Source: Segatella copri | Lineage (GTDB): Bacteria; Bacteroidota; Bacteroidia; Bacteroidales; Bacteroidaceae | Assembly: GCF_009495355.1 (NCBI RefSeq) | Contig: NZ_VZAD01000088.1 | Span: 1 to 49,484 of the forward strand | Reading direction: 5' to 3' | DNA length: 49,484 nucleotides | In this document: positions 1 through 7,460 of the stretch, one piece after another | Layout: the number at the start of each line of letters is the position of its first letter | Numbering within the stretch: position 1 is the stretch's first letter | Notes under the pieces: generated by a model | The model's input: the letters and a program-made list of their open reading frames with translations, nothing else | The model's database searches: none | What the model was told of the DNA's origin: nothing | Position numbers and translations under genes: made by a program

Positions 1-153
1 GTTGGCACGCCCTGAAGAGGCAGAAGTATCAGTCAAAAAGTAACCAGGACTATAACAACGATTTCAACCTGTACTGTTGGCACGCCCTGAAGAGGCAGAA
101 GTATCAGTCAAAAAGTAACCAGGACTATAACAACGATTTCAACCTGTACTGTT
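1..153. repeat. 75-bp tandem repeat, two full copies
   Basis: Positions 1-75 and 76-150 are identical 75-bp units. A third unit starts at 151 and runs straight into the palindromic repeat at 154. Each unit opens with a variant of that palindromic repeat's outer end (CACGCCCTGAAGAGGCAGAAG), so the array looks like local amplification of the repeat's left arm. The array may extend beyond the left window edge. No coding potential was seen. Confidence 0.9.
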
Positions 154-577
154 GGCACGCCCTGAAGGGGCAGAAGCTCTTAGCCCAGGGCATCGCCCTG
201 GGTATAATGGCAATCAGCAAGGCGCCCTGTAAGGGCAAAAGCTTTATAAATTGCCTGGAGTTTTAAAGCTTTTGCCCTTACAGGTAGGGTGTTCAAAATC
301 CGTTTAAAATTTGGCACGTTTTTTAGTCGAATAATCGGTTTAACTAACTGATATTTCAATAATTATCGACACGAATATTGCGCAGAACTAAAAAAAGTCA
401 CATTTTTGAATTCTTAACACGTTGATTTCGTGCGAATTAACTTGTATTTCGATGCAAAAAACGTGTCAAAAAATTGATAGATTTTGAACACCCTACCTTA
501 CAGGGCGACAACCTTGCGTCCATGATAACCCAGGGCGCTTCCCTGGGCTAAGAGCTTCTGCCCCTTCAGGGCGTGTG
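154..577. repeat. Large palindromic (BIME-like) repeat, copy A, interrupted
   Basis: This is an imperfect inverted repeat of about 200 bp once the insertion at 283-502 is removed. It is built of nested small palindromes: GCCCTGAAGGGGC, CCCAGGGCATCGCCCTGGG and GCCCTGTAAGGGC, mirrored on the right arm and ending near 577. Closely related copies lie at 12691-12890 and 49304 to the window end, and a degenerate one at 36191-36270. The family resembles REP/BIME elements in layout. I do not know its mobilising enzyme. Confidence 0.85.
283..497. mobile_element. 215-bp MITE-like element with TIRs and TSD
   Basis: The element is bounded by perfect 18-bp terminal inverted repeats (GGTAGGGTGTTCAAAATC at 283-300, its complement at 480-497), with weaker inverted similarity extending to about 50 bp. 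It is flanked by a 5-bp direct duplication TTACA (278-282 and 498-502). No ORF of useful size lies inside, so it would need a transposase in trans. It sits inside one inner arm (GCCCTTACAGGGC) of the palindromic repeat. A second copy starts at 49431. The parent IS family was not recognised. Confidence 0.85.
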
Positions 578-653
578 GGCCGAATATGGCTTTAACTTCT
601 CTAACTTCTTTAACTTCCATACAAACGAAACCTCAGTATAATAGTTAGCATGT

Positions 654-691
654 CCCGGTAAGTCACTGAGATGTCTCAATGACTTACCGGG
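654..691. repeat. Near-perfect 38-bp palindrome
   Basis: Arms of about 17 bp (CCCGGTAAGTCA and complement, continuing through TGAGA/TCTCA) differ at one pair and meet at a 2-4 nt loop. Imperfect echoes of GTAAGTCATTG follow up to about 740. No T-run follows, so it does not look like a terminator. It may be an isolated repetitive palindrome from a different family than the GCCCTG repeats. Confidence 0.75.
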
Positions 692-1168
692 AAATCTCTG
701 TAAGTCATTGGCAGGCCTGAATAACTTATCGGGCTTGAGACCATTTTGTGAAGTTGTGAACGTCTATTATAATATATATATATTCTTTTATATGTTTTTA
801 AGGCATTACCCATACAGCTGTTTTCTTTCTTTATTTATTTTCTTTCGCGTATGCGTGTGAAAGCAAGAAACGAGGGTTCACCCTTCACATCAGCGTCGGA
901 AGTCCGATAAACAGAGGGGATTCAGGGCGTGAACCCACCCTTCACAGGTATTCACAAAAACGTCACAAATGGCATAAAATGGTGAATCCTTGGTGCACCA
1001 AAAGTCCGAAATGTGAACGCTTTTTTATAGTTTTTTGCCAACAGAATGAACACTTTGAATTAGTCAACACCCATATTGTCATGAGTTGTTACGTTAATAC
1101 TGTGAGTCAACGTGTATTATTAATAAAGTGGTCAACTATATTTTTTTATAGTTTCTATCAGAATAATA

Positions 1169-1247
1169 CAATAGGCTTCAACTGCTTACGAAGCCGCTTT
1201 CATTGCTCTACGCAATAGGCTTCATTGACTATCGAAGCCGCTTTCAT
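1169..1247. repeat. Two-copy 43-44-bp tandem repeat with hairpins
   Basis: Two diverged units start near 1169 and 1213. Each holds a small hairpin, GGCTTC (1174-1179) pairing with GAAGCC (1190-1195), and the same arms at 1218-1223 and 1234-1239. Function unknown. Confidence 0.7.
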
Positions 1248-1404
1248 ATTTCAAGGCCTTTCTATTTTCAATAGGGGTGCTGAGTAGTTATTTTTAGCCT
1301 CTTACTTTGTAGTCGTTAATAACGTGTATTTACACAAAATAAACGAATAGAAATGTGGTAATCCGTAGAGTTCTTGGTTTGAAATAAAAGAAAAGAATGA
1401 AATC

Positions 1405-1443
1405 ACTGCAAAAATAGTCGTATGATGCGACTATTTTTGCAGT
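1405..1443. repeat. Perfect 16-bp inverted repeat hairpin
   Basis: ACTGCAAAAATAGTCG (1405-1420) and its exact complement (1428-1443) flank a 7-nt loop. There is no clear gene on either side for it to terminate. It could be a solo transposon-end palindrome or an RNA hairpin. Confidence 0.75.
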
Positions 1444-1524
1444 AGTTCTTATATCATCGTAAATGCCACATAACTTACCGCTTTATATGGTGGTAAGGGG
1501 GGACTACTTAAAAGTACAAAAAAG

Positions 1525-1598
1525 AAAAGTCCCATAAATCTTTCGATTTACTGGACTCTGTGCGGAGAGAGAGGGATTTTATATCACTCTACCATCTT
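1525..1598 (-). pseudogene. Decayed tRNA-Ser copy with its downstream hairpin
   Basis: This segment aligns with the intact tRNA-Ser and its 3' terminator (3623-3744). It keeps the terminator stem region (about 1525-1558), the acceptor/T-arm end (GCGGAGAGAGAGGGATT, 1562-1578) and 13 nt near the tRNA 5' end (CACTCTACCATCT, 1585-1597). About 50 internal nt, including the anticodon arm, are missing. With the intact copy it brackets the AbiE pair, as att-type duplications bracket tRNA-targeted islands. No integrase is present. Confidence 0.75.
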
Positions 1599-1760
1599 CT
1601 GTAACTCGTTGATATTCAAGTGCCGTCTTTAGCACAATGTAGCGTTATATCCTATTATTGGTACAAAATTAGTATAAAACAATTAGAATAAAGATAAATT
1701 CCTCGTGTTTAACACTAACTTTGCAAGTAAGCTACAAGGCTTCCTTGGGGATGACTCTAT

Positions 1761-2666
1761 CTATTTGGGAAACAAGAAGTCTTTCAACTTTTTAATTCCC
1801 TGCTCATGTTTTTGAATGTTATGCTCCTTCAGATTTCTGATATTGAGCAATTTCCATTGTACAGAAGGATATTTGGACAAATCACCGGCACTACACAGAC
1901 TCCAATCAGGGCAGCCTTTCTCAAAAGAAAGCAAAAAATCCTTGTCTGCCTTGGTCATGCCTTCTTGAACCAATTTGACCAACTGCAATCTTGCTTGCTT
2001 ATAGTCCTCGTAACTAAAGGCTATGTCTGACATACCCTCAAACTGTTTCTCCAAAGCATCCGTTTGGTCTATCTCATTGGGTTGCAATGACTCGATGATA
2101 GGTTTGTCACTTCCTAAGAGGCACAGCATAAAGCCATCTTTAACATCCTCAAAAGATCTAATGTCCATATACTTACAGTCAAACAGGTCACGAGGATGCT
2201 GTCTACTCAAAGCTGCAGTGATTTTTCCGCCATATAATTGGGTGAAAGAGACAGTTCGAGCCTTACAGCCCATATTGAACTCATCCTTGGCTTTGGCACA
2301 CAATGACATATCCACTGTATCACCAATGATGCCTCGTTTCGTACCATTCACTTCTATCTTGACGGTTGCATCTCCTAATGTGCATAGGAGTTTCCATACA
2401 TTCGGTTTGGGAACGACCACAATCCCTGGTATCGTTCTTTCCACGTACCTCTTGACTTCAAGCAGTCTTTCATTGATAGTACATAAACTTGTAGTCCTAT
2501 CTTGAATGGGAATATAGGTAAGGTCTATATCCACTGAATACCGTGGCAAATTCTTATGGAACAGATTAATGGCTGTTCCACCATGCACAGCAAATTCCTT
2601 GATACGATATACAGACGGCATAATTCTTATCAATAATGCGACCTGCTTCTTGTACTTATCCCTCAT
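1761..2666 (-). CDS. AbiEii/AbiGii-type nucleotidyltransferase toxin
   Basis: This 301-aa protein has the signature of AbiEii-like nucleotidyltransferases. HGGTAINLF lies at residues 28-36, with the paired acidic motif SVDIDL at 44-49, the residues that bind metal and NTP in the family. AbiEii proteins are toxins of type IV toxin-antitoxin / abortive-infection systems, and characterised relatives act by modifying RNA substrates. The ATG at 2666 overlaps the last 11 bp of the upstream antitoxin gene, consistent with translational coupling. The pair sits between a decayed and an intact tRNA-Ser, which suggests acquisition as a small defence island. Family assignment is firm. Actual anti-phage activity is inferred. 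Confidence 0.88.
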   Translation of the reverse strand: MRDKYKKQVALLIRIMPSVYRIKEFAVHGGTAINLFHKNLPRYSVDIDLTYIPIQDRTTSLCTINERLLEVKRYVERTIPGIVVVPKPNVWKLLCTLGDATVKIEVNGTKRGIIGDTVDMSLCAKAKDEFNMGCKARTVSFTQLYGGKITAALSRQHPRDLFDCKYMDIRSFEDVKDGFMLCLLGSDKPIIESLQPNEIDQTDALEKQFEGMSDIAFSYEDYKQARLQLVKLVQEGMTKADKDFLLSFEKGCPDWSLCSAGDLSKYPSVQWKLLNIRNLKEHNIQKHEQGIKKLKDFLFPK

Positions 2667-3423
2667 ATTCTTCTAAATCTTTTGGAATAGTCATGTTATA
2701 TTTACGATTAAATGTACCATTGGTAGCAGCTTGGATTTTCCCAGTCCCGACATCTATCTTTTCGGGATGCAGTTCTTCGAACCAAAAATGACCTGCCTTT
2801 TCAGCCATATACAGAAACATCCTCTTTACTCTGTTGTTGTCCAAAGTTTCCAACAAGTGCTGTACAACATCAGAACGTAGGGTGGTCAGTTGCTCCATAA
2901 CATAGTACAGATCCATGTAGCTGTATGACTTTGGAGCCAAGATTAGACACTCCAAGAACGCTTGTTCTGGAGAAGAAACATATAACGTGCCACTGTCCGT
3001 AACTCTTTCTATTGTCTCTGTATACGAGAAGGCATTTGTGTGAAACACCCGGAAGGTAGCGTCATAGACATCACTTTGCATCCACAATGGTGTCTTGAAC
3101 GTTGGTGCTGCCACCATCAGAACAGGCTTTCCCATTGGTACATAATGGTTGAACCCCGTATATTCCAAAGCAGACATTGCAGCCACTCTGAGGGTGCCAC
3201 CCATCTGTTTGTTATATGACGCTATGGCATCATAAGCATTCAAACGGGCACCAGTGCGACACATCACACCTTTGCATATAGCTGTCAGCCATCCAGAGTC
3301 CCTGTATTTCTTTTGCAGTTGGACAGAATATCCTTTCTTCTTTAGCCAGTCAGCAAACAACAGTCCTGTCGGTGCGGTATTGGCAAGCAATTGGTTTATT
3401 TTTGTTCCGTATAATATATCCAT
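2656..3423 (-). CDS. AbiEi-type antitoxin / transcriptional regulator
   Basis: This 255-aa protein resembles AbiEi antitoxins, with an N-terminal winged-helix-like region (about residues 1-65) followed by the AbiEi C-terminal region. In characterised systems the protein neutralises AbiEii and represses its own operon. It lies first in a two-gene operon and overlaps abiEii by 11 bp. A good promoter lies 30-60 bp upstream (3453-3483). Assignment rests on weak family resemblance plus the conserved gene order antitoxin then toxin. Confidence 0.8.
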   Translation of the reverse strand: MDILYGTKINQLLANTAPTGLLFADWLKKKGYSVQLQKKYRDSGWLTAICKGVMCRTGARLNAYDAIASYNKQMGGTLRVAAMSALEYTGFNHYVPMGKPVLMVAAPTFKTPLWMQSDVYDATFRVFHTNAFSYTETIERVTDSGTLYVSSPEQAFLECLILAPKSYSYMDLYYVMEQLTTLRSDVVQHLLETLDNNRVKRMFLYMAEKAGHFWFEELHPEKIDVGTGKIQAATNGTFNRKYNMTIPKDLEEYEG

Positions 3424-3620
3424 AGTTTATTGCAAAGCTAAATATCTAACTGCAAAGATAGATGTTTTTATCCTTCCTTGCAAGAAATGAACTGGAAAAA
3501 TCGCCTTGAAATAAACCAAAAGTGTATTTTGACGCATAATTACCAACCAAAGAACTTTCCTCCATCATCATAAGTTTTCTCCCAATCGGATTTGGGCTCA
3601 TTTAAGAAAATAGACCATTA
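3424..3620. other. Spacer between abiE operon and tRNA-Ser terminator
   Basis: Apart from the abiE promoter at 3453-3483, I see no gene or clear structured element in this stretch. Confidence 0.5.
3453..3483 (-). promoter_or_regulatory. Promoter of the abiE operon
   Basis: On the minus strand a -33 TTGC (3480-3483) is followed after 19 nt by TATCTTTG (3453-3460), matching the Bacteroidota primary sigma consensus. A second TAGCTTTG (3433-3440) lies just downstream without a matching -33 box. Confidence 0.7.
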
Positions 3621-3657
3621 AATAAAAGTCCTGTAAATCTTTCGACTTACAGGACTT
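3621..3657 (-). terminator. Rho-independent terminator of tRNA-Ser
   Basis: Minus-strand stem AAGTCCTGTAA/TTACAGGACTT (3626-3636 with 3647-3657) around a 10-nt loop is followed by a short T-rich run. It lies immediately 3' of the tRNA. Confidence 0.8.
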
Positions 3658-3659
3658 TG

Positions 3660-3744
3660 CGGAGAGAGAGGGATTCGAACCCCCGGTACCTCTCGGTACG
3701 ACGGTTTTCAAGACCGTTGTAATCGACCACTCTACCATCTCTCC
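3660..3744 (-). tRNA. tRNA-Ser (anticodon UGA)
   Basis: The minus-strand sequence folds as a class II tRNA. Acceptor arms GGAGAGA/TCTCTCC, an anticodon stem ACGGT/ACCGT with loop CTTGAAA (anticodon TGA), a long variable arm (GTACCGAGAGGTACC) and a T arm with GGTTCGAATCC are all present. CCA is not encoded. It has its own promoter (3781-3812) and terminator. A partial duplicate lies at 1525-1598. Confidence 0.96.
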
Positions 3745-3780
3745 TTGCAAGATGACCAGCTTGGTTTTCTTTAGCGGTTG

Positions 3781-3812
3781 CAAAGGTACGACTATTTTTT
3801 CTTTCTGCCAAA
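3781..3812 (-). promoter_or_regulatory. Promoter of tRNA-Ser
   Basis: Minus strand: -33 box TTTGG (3808-3812), 19-nt spacer, -7 box TACCTTTG (3781-3788). The tRNA 5' end lies 36 nt downstream of the box. Confidence 0.8.
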
Positions 3813-3894
3813 TATTTATGAAACTTTTTTTGATTTTTCTTTAAAAAAGTGGTTATACGTATGCTTGTAGGGCTGTTTATAGGGCTGTTTATAC

Positions 3895-3960
3895 AAAAAC
3901 GGGGCTACCGCCGTAGCCCCCAACCTTGATAACCTTAAATCTAATACTATGAAAAACACA
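3895..3960 (-). ncRNA. Possible small RNA downstream of thyX
   Basis: A TATCTTTG box on the minus strand (3964-3971) precedes about 40 nt of unstructured sequence. A GC-rich hairpin follows (GGGGCTAC/GTAGCCCC, 3901-3920) with GTTTTTG after it, which could end a transcript of about 60-70 nt. There is no clear -33 box and no ORF. It could equally be the trailer and terminator of thyX. I did not recognise an Rfam family with certainty. Confidence 0.35.
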
Positions 3961-4034
3961 CTGCAAAGATAAGTAATTCTTTGATACATGATGTCAGATA
4001 TTCCGAAAATCTTATCTTTTGGCAGTTGTTTTGT

Positions 4035-4925
4035 TTATTTTTCATCTAAATATCCCTTTTCCTGAAACTCCAGCATGAGAGGATAGGCCAAAAGTTTGGC
4101 ATCAGGGTGGGGGGCTCCTGTGGTACCAAGAGCACGAAGATCGAAGAAATGACGCCAGTCGCTGATGAAAGCTGTATGCACGAGTTCGGTGTTGCAGTCG
4201 AGTGGCAGGATGGCTCGTGCCTCCTGTGGTTTGCAACCGGCATTGATCATATTCATATACGCATACTCTGCGGCGAGGTTGGCAAAGAGCCAATACTGCA
4301 GTTTGCTCCATTGCTGTGACTTGCCTTCGGCTACTTCCTGGCAGAGTGAAGAGAAAGTTTCGGGCGATACTTCCGCAGTTGCGTCATCGAAGTCGGCTTG
4401 ATTGGAAACCCACTCTGGCAGGTTGATGGTTATCTCGTTGCCAAACTTGTTCTTGGTGTAGTTGCAGTAGCGTGTGCTCTGCTCGGCCATGGAGTTGGCA
4501 CGATGGCGATTGTATTCGCGGGTGATGGAAATCTGGGTGGTGAAATGCACGGTGATGCGCAGCTCATGTCTGCCAGCCACGTAGTTGCTGAGATACTTCA
4601 GGTCGGAGAGTGACTTGTTCTCGGCAAGAACGCGCATGTTGGTTGTGATGTAATCCTTGCCCTCGACGGTGTGACAACGTGAGAACTTGTTGGTGAGATA
4701 AAGTGGCAGCTCGCCATGATTGCACACGAGATAGACCGTGCCATGTTCGAGCATGGCGAAGTGCTCGCTCTGAATCATTCGTTCAACGAATGGTCTGGCA
4801 GAATCGTCTGTTGTATGGTCTTCACTCTTGTAGCATACTCTTCCGGCACGCTCTATCTGCTTATAGATGCCTGCTTCTCCTGCGATTTGTTCCCAAATCT
4901 CATATTGGGGTTTCTGGATTTTCAT
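4035..4925 (-). CDS. thyX: Flavin-dependent thymidylate synthase
   Basis: ThyX makes dTMP from dUMP using FAD and methylenetetrahydrofolate. The diagnostic ThyX motif is present as RHRANSMAEQSTRY (residues 140-153), supplying dUMP- and FAD-binding Arg, His and Ser. Length is 296 aa. I place the start at the ATG at 4925 (MKIQKPQYE). The open frame extends to 5192, but that extension would run across thyX's own promoter and into the divergent trmO gene. A well-formed promoter at 4954-4985 agrees with the shorter start. Confidence 0.95.
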   Translation of the reverse strand: MKIQKPQYEIWEQIAGEAGIYKQIERAGRVCYKSEDHTTDDSARPFVERMIQSEHFAMLEHGTVYLVCNHGELPLYLTNKFSRCHTVEGKDYITTNMRVLAENKSLSDLKYLSNYVAGRHELRITVHFTTQISITREYNRHRANSMAEQSTRYCNYTKNKFGNEITINLPEWVSNQADFDDATAEVSPETFSSLCQEVAEGKSQQWSKLQYWLFANLAAEYAYMNMINAGCKPQEARAILPLDCNTELVHTAFISDWRHFFDLRALGTTGAPHPDAKLLAYPLMLEFQEKGYLDEK

Positions 4926-4953
4926 TTCTTGATGGATTTGATTGTTTTGCTTG

Positions 4954-4985
4954 CAAAGGTACATTAAAAAGCATGGAATACCAAA
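4954..4985 (-). promoter_or_regulatory. Promoter of thyX
   Basis: Minus strand: -33 TTTGG (4981-4985), exactly 19 nt, -7 TACCTTTG (4954-4961). The start codon lies 28 nt downstream of the box. Confidence 0.8.
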
Positions 4986-5025
4986 TTTTTTCTTTTTATT
5001 TCTTTTCAAAATGGATTTAATTGTG

Positions 5026-5033
5026 TAATTTTG
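5026..5033 (+). promoter_or_regulatory. -7 box of trmO
   Basis: TAATTTTG lies 16 nt before the trmO ATG. The -33 region is poor (TTTTC near 5003), so this is a weaker promoter call. It is divergent from the thyX promoter. Confidence 0.5.
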
Positions 5034-5049
5034 GCGCAAATTAGAAAAT

Positions 5050-5730
5050 ATGGAAATAAAACCAATAGCACATTTTCGCTCACCTTTCAAGAGTAAGTTT
5101 GGTATTCCCAAGCAAGCAGGACTGGTGGCTGAGTTGGAGGGAGAGATCGTCTTTGAGCCGGAATACCGCAACGCAGATGCGCTTCGTGGCATAGAGGGTT
5201 TCGACTATTTGTGGTTGATATGGGAGTTTTCTGCCAACAGGCATGCTGCCAAGAGTCCGGTGGTTCGTCCTCCGGTATTGGGCGGCAACGAGAAGGTGGG
5301 TGTCTTTGCCACCCGCAGTCCGTTTCGTCCCAACAACATCGGATTGTCTTCTGTGCGTCTGTCGCATGTGGAGTGGGAGAGTAGCCGCGGTCCTGTCATT
5401 CATGTGAAGGGTGCCGACCTGATGGACGGTACTCCTATTTATGACATCAAGCCCTATGTGGTGTATGCCGACTGTCATCCTGAGGCCCGCAGTGGCTTTG
5501 TGGATGAACGCCAGTGGTATAAGTTGCAGGTAGAAATATCTGATACAGTAAAAACCTTTCTGCTGTCTCAGGGAATGACTGAAGAAAAGATTGGGATTTT
5601 GAAAGAGGTGCTGTCGCAAGACCCTCGCCCGCATTATCAAAAAGACCCTCATAAGGTATATGGAATGCCTTATGAGGGTATGGATATTCACTTTACGGTG
5701 TGCAATCAGATACTTACCGTAGTGAAGTAG
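5050..5730 (+). CDS. trmO: tRNA (N6-threonylcarbamoyladenosine37-N6)-methyltransferase TrmO
   Basis: TrmO (TsaA/YaeB) adds the N6-methyl group to t6A37 of certain tRNAs using SAM. The 226-aa protein shows the family blocks GVFATRSPFRPNNIG (residues 84-98) and GADLMDGTPIYDIKPY (121-136), plus QDPRPHY in the C-terminal region. It is divergent from thyX and converges with the GH28 gene, leaving 9 bp between stop codons. Confidence 0.93.
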   Translation: MEIKPIAHFRSPFKSKFGIPKQAGLVAELEGEIVFEPEYRNADALRGIEGFDYLWLIWEFSANRHAAKSPVVRPPVLGGNEKVGVFATRSPFRPNNIGLSSVRLSHVEWESSRGPVIHVKGADLMDGTPIYDIKPYVVYADCHPEARSGFVDERQWYKLQVEISDTVKTFLLSQGMTEEKIGILKEVLSQDPRPHYQKDPHKVYGMPYEGMDIHFTVCNQILTVVK

Positions 5731-5739
5731 TCGTTTGCT

Positions 5740-7149
5740 TTACTTGGCGAAGGTACTGAAGTTGACATTCTCTACCTGAATCTTGCAAGCCTTGTCGATG
5801 TCTTGTGCCTGCTTATTGTAGAAGATGTTGCAGTCTTTGATGGTGATGTCGTGGATCATACCTTCCTGGCCATGTGCCACGATTCCGTTTTTACAACCTC
5901 TTACATAAACGTTGCTGATATGGATGTCCTGGAAGTTGGGTACGAACTCAGCTTTCTGGACAGCCTCCTTAGGCTGCTTGGCACCTACGTGGTTGTCCCA
6001 GTAAGTGGTCTCGAAAGTGATGGCGTCGCCTGTGATGTCGGTCATATAGATATGGTCGATGAAGATGTTCTCTGTCTTTCCGCCTCGCTTGACAGCACTC
6101 TTGAAACGAAGTCCTGCGTCTGTGCCCTGGAAGGTGTTGTTGCGTACCAGGATATTCTTCATGCCACCAGAGAACTCGCTTCCAATGACGAAACCGCCAT
6201 GAGCGTGATATACGGTGTTGTCCTGAATGTTGATATTCTCGCAAGGACCTGCCTTGACACCGCTTTCGCCAGCTCCTCCCTTCATGCAGATACCGTCGTC
6301 GCCCGCATCAATGACGTTGTTGACGATGAGTACATCCTTACAGCTTGAGATGTCGATGGCGTCGCCGTTCTGGGCATTCCAAGGACATTTCACGGTGATG
6401 CCGTCGATGATGACATTCTGGCAACGGGTAGGGATGATGTGGAAACGAGGAGAGTTGAGCAGGGTGACACCCTGTACGAGAACGTTCTGACAGTCGGTGA
6501 AGCGGATCATGTGGTTGCGGTATTTCTCCTGCTCCTCCATCGTGGAAGCCACATTGGGCTGGTGTTTCAGATTGAAAGGATACCAGAGGTCGCCCTTGGC
6601 AGAAACACTACCTCCCATTTCCTGGAACTGTTTCCACTCCACGTCGCTAACCTTGCTGCGTTTTACAGCTCGCCACCATTCTCCGTTTCCGTCGATGGTG
6701 CCTTCACCTGTGATAGATATGTTCTTGCGCTTGCTGGCTGTGATGGCTGTTGCGGCTCTCAGTTCCTTGGCACCTGTCGTCTTGTCGACCTTGATCAGGT
6801 CGTTCTTATCCTCGGAGAACACGATGATGGCGTTCTTCTCGAGGTGCAGGTCGATGTTGTCCTTGAGTGAGATGAGTCCTGTAAGATAGATTCCTGCAGG
6901 TACATTCAGATGACCGCCGCCCTGTTTGTTGAGCTGGCTGATGGCTTTGGTGAAAGCCTCTGTGTTGAGAGTCAGTCCGTCGCCCTTTCCACCGCAGTCG
7001 AGGATGCTCACCTGATTATCCGGTATGGTGGGCAGGGTGGGTTGTGGCATCTGTACAGGCAGGTTTTGGTAATACTTGGCATAATCGTTGTTGGCTTGTA
7101 CGGCTGTAACAGCGAGAAGTGCCAGTAAAGAGATGATGATTTTCTTCAT
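5740..7149 (-). CDS. Secreted GH28 polygalacturonase-type glycosidase
   Basis: This 469-aa protein has a signal peptide (about residues 1-19) and a right-handed beta-helix domain of GH28, the family that hydrolyses galacturonic acid linkages in pectin. Catalytic-region motifs are NGDAID (261-266), GDDG (283-286), HGG (318-320) and RFK (348-350), matching the NTD/GDD/GHG/RIK pattern of the family. There is no C-terminal sorting domain. It is isolated from the main PUL and lacks the CG-centred operator seen there. Upstream is only the tRNA-Phe terminator, and I found no clear promoter. Exact substrate (homogalacturonan or rhamnogalacturonan) cannot be told. Confidence 0.9.
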   Translation of the reverse strand: MKKIIISLLALLAVTAVQANNDYAKYYQNLPVQMPQPTLPTIPDNQVSILDCGGKGDGLTLNTEAFTKAISQLNKQGGGHLNVPAGIYLTGLISLKDNIDLHLEKNAIIVFSEDKNDLIKVDKTTGAKELRAATAITASKRKNISITGEGTIDGNGEWWRAVKRSKVSDVEWKQFQEMGGSVSAKGDLWYPFNLKHQPNVASTMEEQEKYRNHMIRFTDCQNVLVQGVTLLNSPRFHIIPTRCQNVIIDGITVKCPWNAQNGDAIDISSCKDVLIVNNVIDAGDDGICMKGGAGESGVKAGPCENINIQDNTVYHAHGGFVIGSEFSGGMKNILVRNNTFQGTDAGLRFKSAVKRGGKTENIFIDHIYMTDITGDAITFETTYWDNHVGAKQPKEAVQKAEFVPNFQDIHISNVYVRGCKNGIVAHGQEGMIHDITIKDCNIFYNKQAQDIDKACKIQVENVNFSTFAK

Positions 7150-7213
7150 AATCTTTAAAATGTTTAGTTGTTTGAATATAGTTTGTTTTGTTTGTTTCCT
7201 GATTCTTCTTTAT

Positions 7214-7250
7214 AAAAAAAAGGCGGCTCTAACCGAAGTCAGAAACCGCC
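7214..7250 (-). terminator. Terminator of tRNA-Phe
   Basis: Minus-strand stem GGCGG...CCGCC (7222-7250), with a TTCG-capped inner part, is followed by eight T residues. Confidence 0.85.
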
Positions 7251-7265
7251 AAATGAAAGGAGGAG

Positions 7266-7338
7266 TGGTACCACCAGGAATCGAACCGGGGACACAAGGA
7301 TTTTCAGTCCTTTGCTCTACCAACTGAGCTATGGCACC
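7266..7338 (-). tRNA. tRNA-Phe (anticodon GAA)
   Basis: This 73-nt minus-strand cloverleaf has acceptor arms GGTGCCA/TGGTACC, a D arm AGCTCAGTTGGTAGAGC, anticodon loop CTGAAAA (GAA) and T loop GGTTCGATTCC. CCA is not encoded. It is flanked by its own promoter and terminator. Confidence 0.97.
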
Positions 7339-7358
7339 ATCGTTTTATTTTGCGGTTG

Positions 7359-7389
7359 CAAAGGTACAATATTTTCTTTGATTGAGCAA
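7359..7389 (-). promoter_or_regulatory. Promoter of tRNA-Phe
   Basis: Minus strand: TTGC (7386-7389), 19 nt, TACCTTTG (7359-7366). The -33 box overlaps the hairpin at 7385-7415. Confidence 0.72.
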
Positions 7390-7415
7390 GAGAAAAGAAG
7401 ATATTTTCTCTTGCT
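7385..7415 (-). terminator. Hairpin downstream of thiL
   Basis: Perfect 12-bp arms AGCAAGAGAAAA (7385-7396) and complement (7404-7415) flank a 7-nt loop. It lies 46 bp past the thiL stop. It lacks a strong T-run on the minus strand, so termination is only likely. It overlaps the tRNA-Phe -33 box. Confidence 0.5.
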
Positions 7416-7460
7416 TAATGTTTATTAACTAAAGAATAGTCCACGAGGATGTCGGCAGAC

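Larger units (their letters stand above)
578..1760. other. Non-coding, repeat- and hairpin-rich stretch
   Basis: I see no convincing gene here. The only sizeable open frame (979-1218, 79 codons) has no recognisable domain. The stretch holds the hairpins at 654-691, 1174-1239 and 1405-1443 and the tRNA-Ser remnant at 1525-1598. A TAACTTTG box near 1715 could be a plus-strand promoter, but it has no evident gene to serve. Confidence 0.5.

Noticed and set aside
154..577. Possible CRISPR array
   Set aside because: The repeats are palindromic modules with mirrored order and no regular unique spacers; the 75-bp units at 1-150 are identical throughout with no variable part.
979..1218. 79-codon open frame in the left repeat region
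   Set aside because: No domain, no promoter at a sensible distance, and it runs across the small tandem hairpins; more likely chance or remnant sequence.
3598..3783. 61-codon frame over tRNA-Ser
   Set aside because: It is an antisense-free translation through the tRNA gene and its terminator; the RNA explains the sequence.
4926..5192. 89-residue N-terminal extension of thyX
   Set aside because: It crosses the thyX promoter and overlaps trmO on the other strand; family proteins start near the ATG at 4925.
7150..7265. Search for the CG-centred operator upstream of the first GH28 gene
   Set aside because: No match to CGTAAACGTTTACG was found, so this GH28 is not placed in the PUL regulon.
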